In this document: positions 62,158-64,000 of the stretch, one piece after another
How positions within the stretch are numbered: the stretch's first letter is position 1
How the letters are laid out: the number at the start of each line of letters is the position of its first letter
NCBI RefSeq assembly: GCF_013370205.1
Contig: NZ_JABWGV010000003.1
Location: forward strand, 124,001 to 188,000
Direction: 5' to 3'
Source: Qipengyuania atrilutea
Lineage (GTDB): Bacteria > Pseudomonadota > Alphaproteobacteria > Sphingomonadales > Sphingomonadaceae
DNA length: 64,000 nt
Translations under genes and position numbers: made by a program
Notes under the pieces: generated by a model
Database searches by the model: none
Told to the model about the DNA's origin: nothing
What the model saw: the letters and a program-made list of their open reading frames with translations, nothing else

Positions 62158-62519
62158 GTAGTGCTGGCGACCCGATCGATTCTCGTCTTCATCTATACGC
62201 GCTGCGCCGGTTTTGCCGAGGGCACGGCGAGGCGCTGCGCAAGGTTTAGCCGATCCGCGTACCATACGATAGTTAACGGTCCCGTAATCGTGTTTTGCAA
62301 GAAAAAGTTATGGGCTAGTTTCGCGCACTAGCGAATCGAATCGCTCGCGAACATGCGATCGCTCGCGACCTGTTTCCGCAGGATGGTTGATGCCTGCCGC
62401 GATGCCGTAAGGTCAGCCAGCGGGCGATTGCACTGTACCGCGCCATGCGCCATGACGAGGGCATCACAGGACGCGCCTGGACTTGCCAGCGCGGGAGAAC
62501 AAGCAGCTAGGAGAGGCGA
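62158..62519. other. 362-bp intergenic region with short repeat
   Basis: The region lies between two divergent genes and holds no convincing gene; a frame on the minus strand crosses into the MaoC gene and is not protein-like. It contains the 11-base direct repeat ATCGCTCGCGA at 62340-62350 and 62358-62368. Promoters for both flanking genes are expected here, but I cannot locate them with certainty. Confidence 0.5.
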
Positions 62520-62969
62520 ATGACCCCCCAGGAAATCGCGCAAAAGGTCGGCCAGCATATCGGGACGTCCGAATGGGCCGAAATGTCGCAGGAACGTATC
62601 AACCAGTTCGCGGACGCGACCGGTGATCACCAGTTCATCCATGTGAACGAGGAAGCGGCGAAGATGACGCCGTTCGGCGGCACCATCGCGCATGGCTTCC
62701 TCACCTTGTCGATGATCCCTTACCTGTCCGCCAATTCCGATCTTCCGAAGCCCGATGGTATCAAAATGGGTGTGAATTACGGCGGCAACAAAACCCGCTT
62801 CATCACCCCGGTGCGCAGCGGCAAGCGGATTCGCGGCCAGTGGAAGCTGGTCGCCATGGATGAAAAGCGCCCCGGCCAGTGGCAGCAGACGGTCGAGATC
62901 ACGATCGAGATCGAGGACGAGGAAAAGCCGGCGCTGATCTGCGAATGGATCAGCATGTTTTACGTCTGA
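62520..62969 (+). CDS. MaoC-family (R)-specific enoyl-CoA hydratase-like protein
   Basis: The 149-residue protein has the hot-dog fold hydratase signature: FADATGDHQFIHVNEEAA (catalytic Asp-His pair) followed by FGGTIAHGFLTLSMIP, then the VNYGGNKTRFITPVRSGKRIRGQWKL strands. It probably hydrates an enoyl-CoA and lies 47 bp upstream of a thiolase gene, so both may belong to a fatty-acid-type pathway. A GGAG ribosome site is close to the ATG. Confidence 0.88.
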   Translation: MTPQEIAQKVGQHIGTSEWAEMSQERINQFADATGDHQFIHVNEEAAKMTPFGGTIAHGFLTLSMIPYLSANSDLPKPDGIKMGVNYGGNKTRFITPVRSGKRIRGQWKLVAMDEKRPGQWQQTVEITIEIEDEEKPALICEWISMFYV

Positions 62970-63016
62970 GCGCCGCTCTCCCGAACTCCAGTTAAAGTCA
63001 ATCGAAGGATCACATC

Positions 63017-64000
63017 ATGCGTGACGCAGTCATCGTTTCCACCGCCCGCACCGGCATGGGCAAAGCCTACAAGGGCGCGTTCAATTCAACGCCGGGCGCG
63101 ACGCTCGGCGCCTACTCGCTGAAGCCCGCTATCGAGCGTGCCGGCATCGAACCGGGTGAAGTGGACGATGTCCTCTGGGGCGCAGCTCTTCAGCAGGGCG
63201 CGCAGGCCGGCAACCTTGCCCGTCAGGTCGCCTTGCGCGCCGGCTGCCCGATCGGGGTCAGCGGCATGACGATCGACCGGCAGTGCTCGTCCGGCCTCAT
63301 GAGCATCGCGACGGCGGCAAAGCAGGTCGTAATCGACAATATGAACATCGTCGCGGCCGGCGGCCAGGAATCGATCAGCATGGTACAGACGCCTGAAATG
63401 CGCGTCATGCCCGATCCAGAACTGATGGGCATGCACGGCGCGATCTACATGCCGATGCTGCAGACCGCCGAAACGGTCGCGCAGCGCTATGGCATCAGCC
63501 GTGAAGATCAGGACGAATACGCGCTTCAGTCGCAGCAGCGCACTGCCGCTGCGCAGGAAGCGGGGAAGTTCGACGACGAGATCGTTTCCGTCACGACCAA
63601 GCACAAGGTCAAGAACAAGGAAACGGGCGAAGTCACCGACGAGGAAGTCACCATCGACAAGGACGAGGGCAATCGCCCGTCGACCACGCTCGAAGGCCTC
63701 GCTTCGCTGCAGCCGGTGATGGGTCCCGACACCACGATTACGGCGGGTAACGCCTCGCAGCTTTCCGACGGGTCGAGCGCGTGTGTCGTCATGGAAGCCA
63801 AGGAAGCTGAAAAGCGGGGCCTGTCGCCGCTCGGCCGTTATGTCGGCATGGCGGTCGCCGGGACCGAGCCCGACGAAATGGGCATCGGCCCGATCTTCGC
63901 CATTCCGAAGCTGCTCGAGCGGACCGGCATCAAGCTCGAAGACGTTGGTCTGTGGGAACTGAATGAAGCCTTCGCGGTGCAGGTCCTCTACTGCCGCGAC
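63017..64000 (+). CDS. Acetyl-CoA acyltransferase (thiolase), 3'-truncated by window end
   Basis: The 328 residues visible belong to a thiolase that cleaves 3-ketoacyl-CoA or condenses acetyl-CoA. The nucleophile Cys90 lies in [24 protein letters not shown] follows, and the NEAFAVQV block with the catalytic His region (starting [12 protein letters not shown]) is at the cut end. The second cysteine (CxG) would lie beyond the window. An insert of charged residues ([16 protein letters not shown]) extends a loop near residue 195. GAAGGA lies 8 bases before the ATG. Confidence 0.93.
   Translation, partial: MRDAVIVSTARTGMGKAYKGAFNSTPGATLGAYSLKPAIERAGIEPGEVDDVLWGAALQQGAQAGNLARQVALRAGCPIGVSGMTIDRQCSSGLMSIATAAKQVVIDNMNIVAAGGQESISMVQTPEMRVMPDPELMGMHGAIYMPMLQTAETVAQRYGISREDQDEYALQSQQRTAAAQEAGKFDDEIVSVTTKHKVKNKETGEVTDEEVTIDKDEGNRPSTTLEGLASLQPVMGPDTTITAGNASQLSDGSSACVVMEAKEAEKRGLSPLGRYVGMAVAGTEPDEMGIGPIFAIPKLLERTGIKLEDVGLWELNEAFAVQVLYCRD

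Overview
This is a GC-rich, gene-dense stretch of an alphaproteobacterial chromosome. Gene content and protein style point to Sphingomonadales, most likely Erythrobacteraceae: a PEPxxWA-CTERM protein, a CysN-CysC fusion, a DUF3035/BamF-type lipoprotein, a bacterial-type petABC operon, TonB-linked carbohydrate genes and many 4-bp ATGA start/stop overlaps. This placement comes from reading the sequence, not from a database search. I see no rRNA, CRISPR array, insertion sequence, integrase or phage gene. Two tRNA genes are present, Thr-GGT and Gly-TCC. The window opens inside a CorA/ZntB-type transporter gene and closes inside a thiolase gene.

Layout. 1-8.1 kb holds housekeeping and envelope genes: ispG, ppa, a histone-deacetylase-fold amidohydrolase, a retropepsin-like protease, an L,D-transpeptidase-like protein, an EamA transporter and acnA. 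8.4-9.2 kb is a PEP-CTERM surface protein. 9.3-12.0 kb is a leftward ruvA-to-ruvB operon interrupted by three small envelope genes. aroC faces away from ruvA. 13.1-20.7 kb is a tightly overlapped leftward operon, gpmA-purE-purK-folA-ribF-ileS-lspA-DUF3035. 20.7-30.6 kb holds tRNA-Thr, an atypical crotonase, a pair of bacterial PH-domain membrane proteins, threonine aldolase, a second EamA transporter, a YeeZ-like reductase, pepN and pgeF. 30.8-33.6 kb is petABC (the bc1 complex), followed by apt, a CPA1 antiporter with an RCK domain, and an OmpA-like lipoprotein. 36.8-40.4 kb is cysD-cysNC-cysQ (sulfate activation). 55.0-61.1 kb is gltBD. The right end carries an acidic membrane protein, a MaoC-type dehydratase and the thiolase.

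The most distinctive region is 40.6-54.4 kb, next to tRNA-Gly: a carbohydrate utilisation locus. It contains an MFS transporter, a LacI-family regulator, an alpha/beta-hydrolase lipoprotein, two endonuclease/exonuclease/phosphatase-fold (EEP) lipoproteins, a glucoamylase-family enzyme resembling GH144 endo-beta-1,2-glucanases, a large TonB-dependent receptor, a GH3 beta-glucosidase lipoprotein and a formylglycine-type sulfatase-family lipoprotein. I infer that the target is a beta-1,2-linked glucan carrying ester or phosphodiester decorations, for example osmoregulated periplasmic or cyclic glucans shed by other bacteria. The receptor would import it, the EEP, esterase and sulfatase-fold enzymes would strip the decorations, GH144 and GH3 would cut it to glucose, and the MFS protein would carry sugars into the cytoplasm. 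Three LacI-type palindromes lie in the locus: one upstream of lacI, one upstream of the hydrolase/EEP pair, and one between the divergent receptor and GH3 genes. They support shared control.
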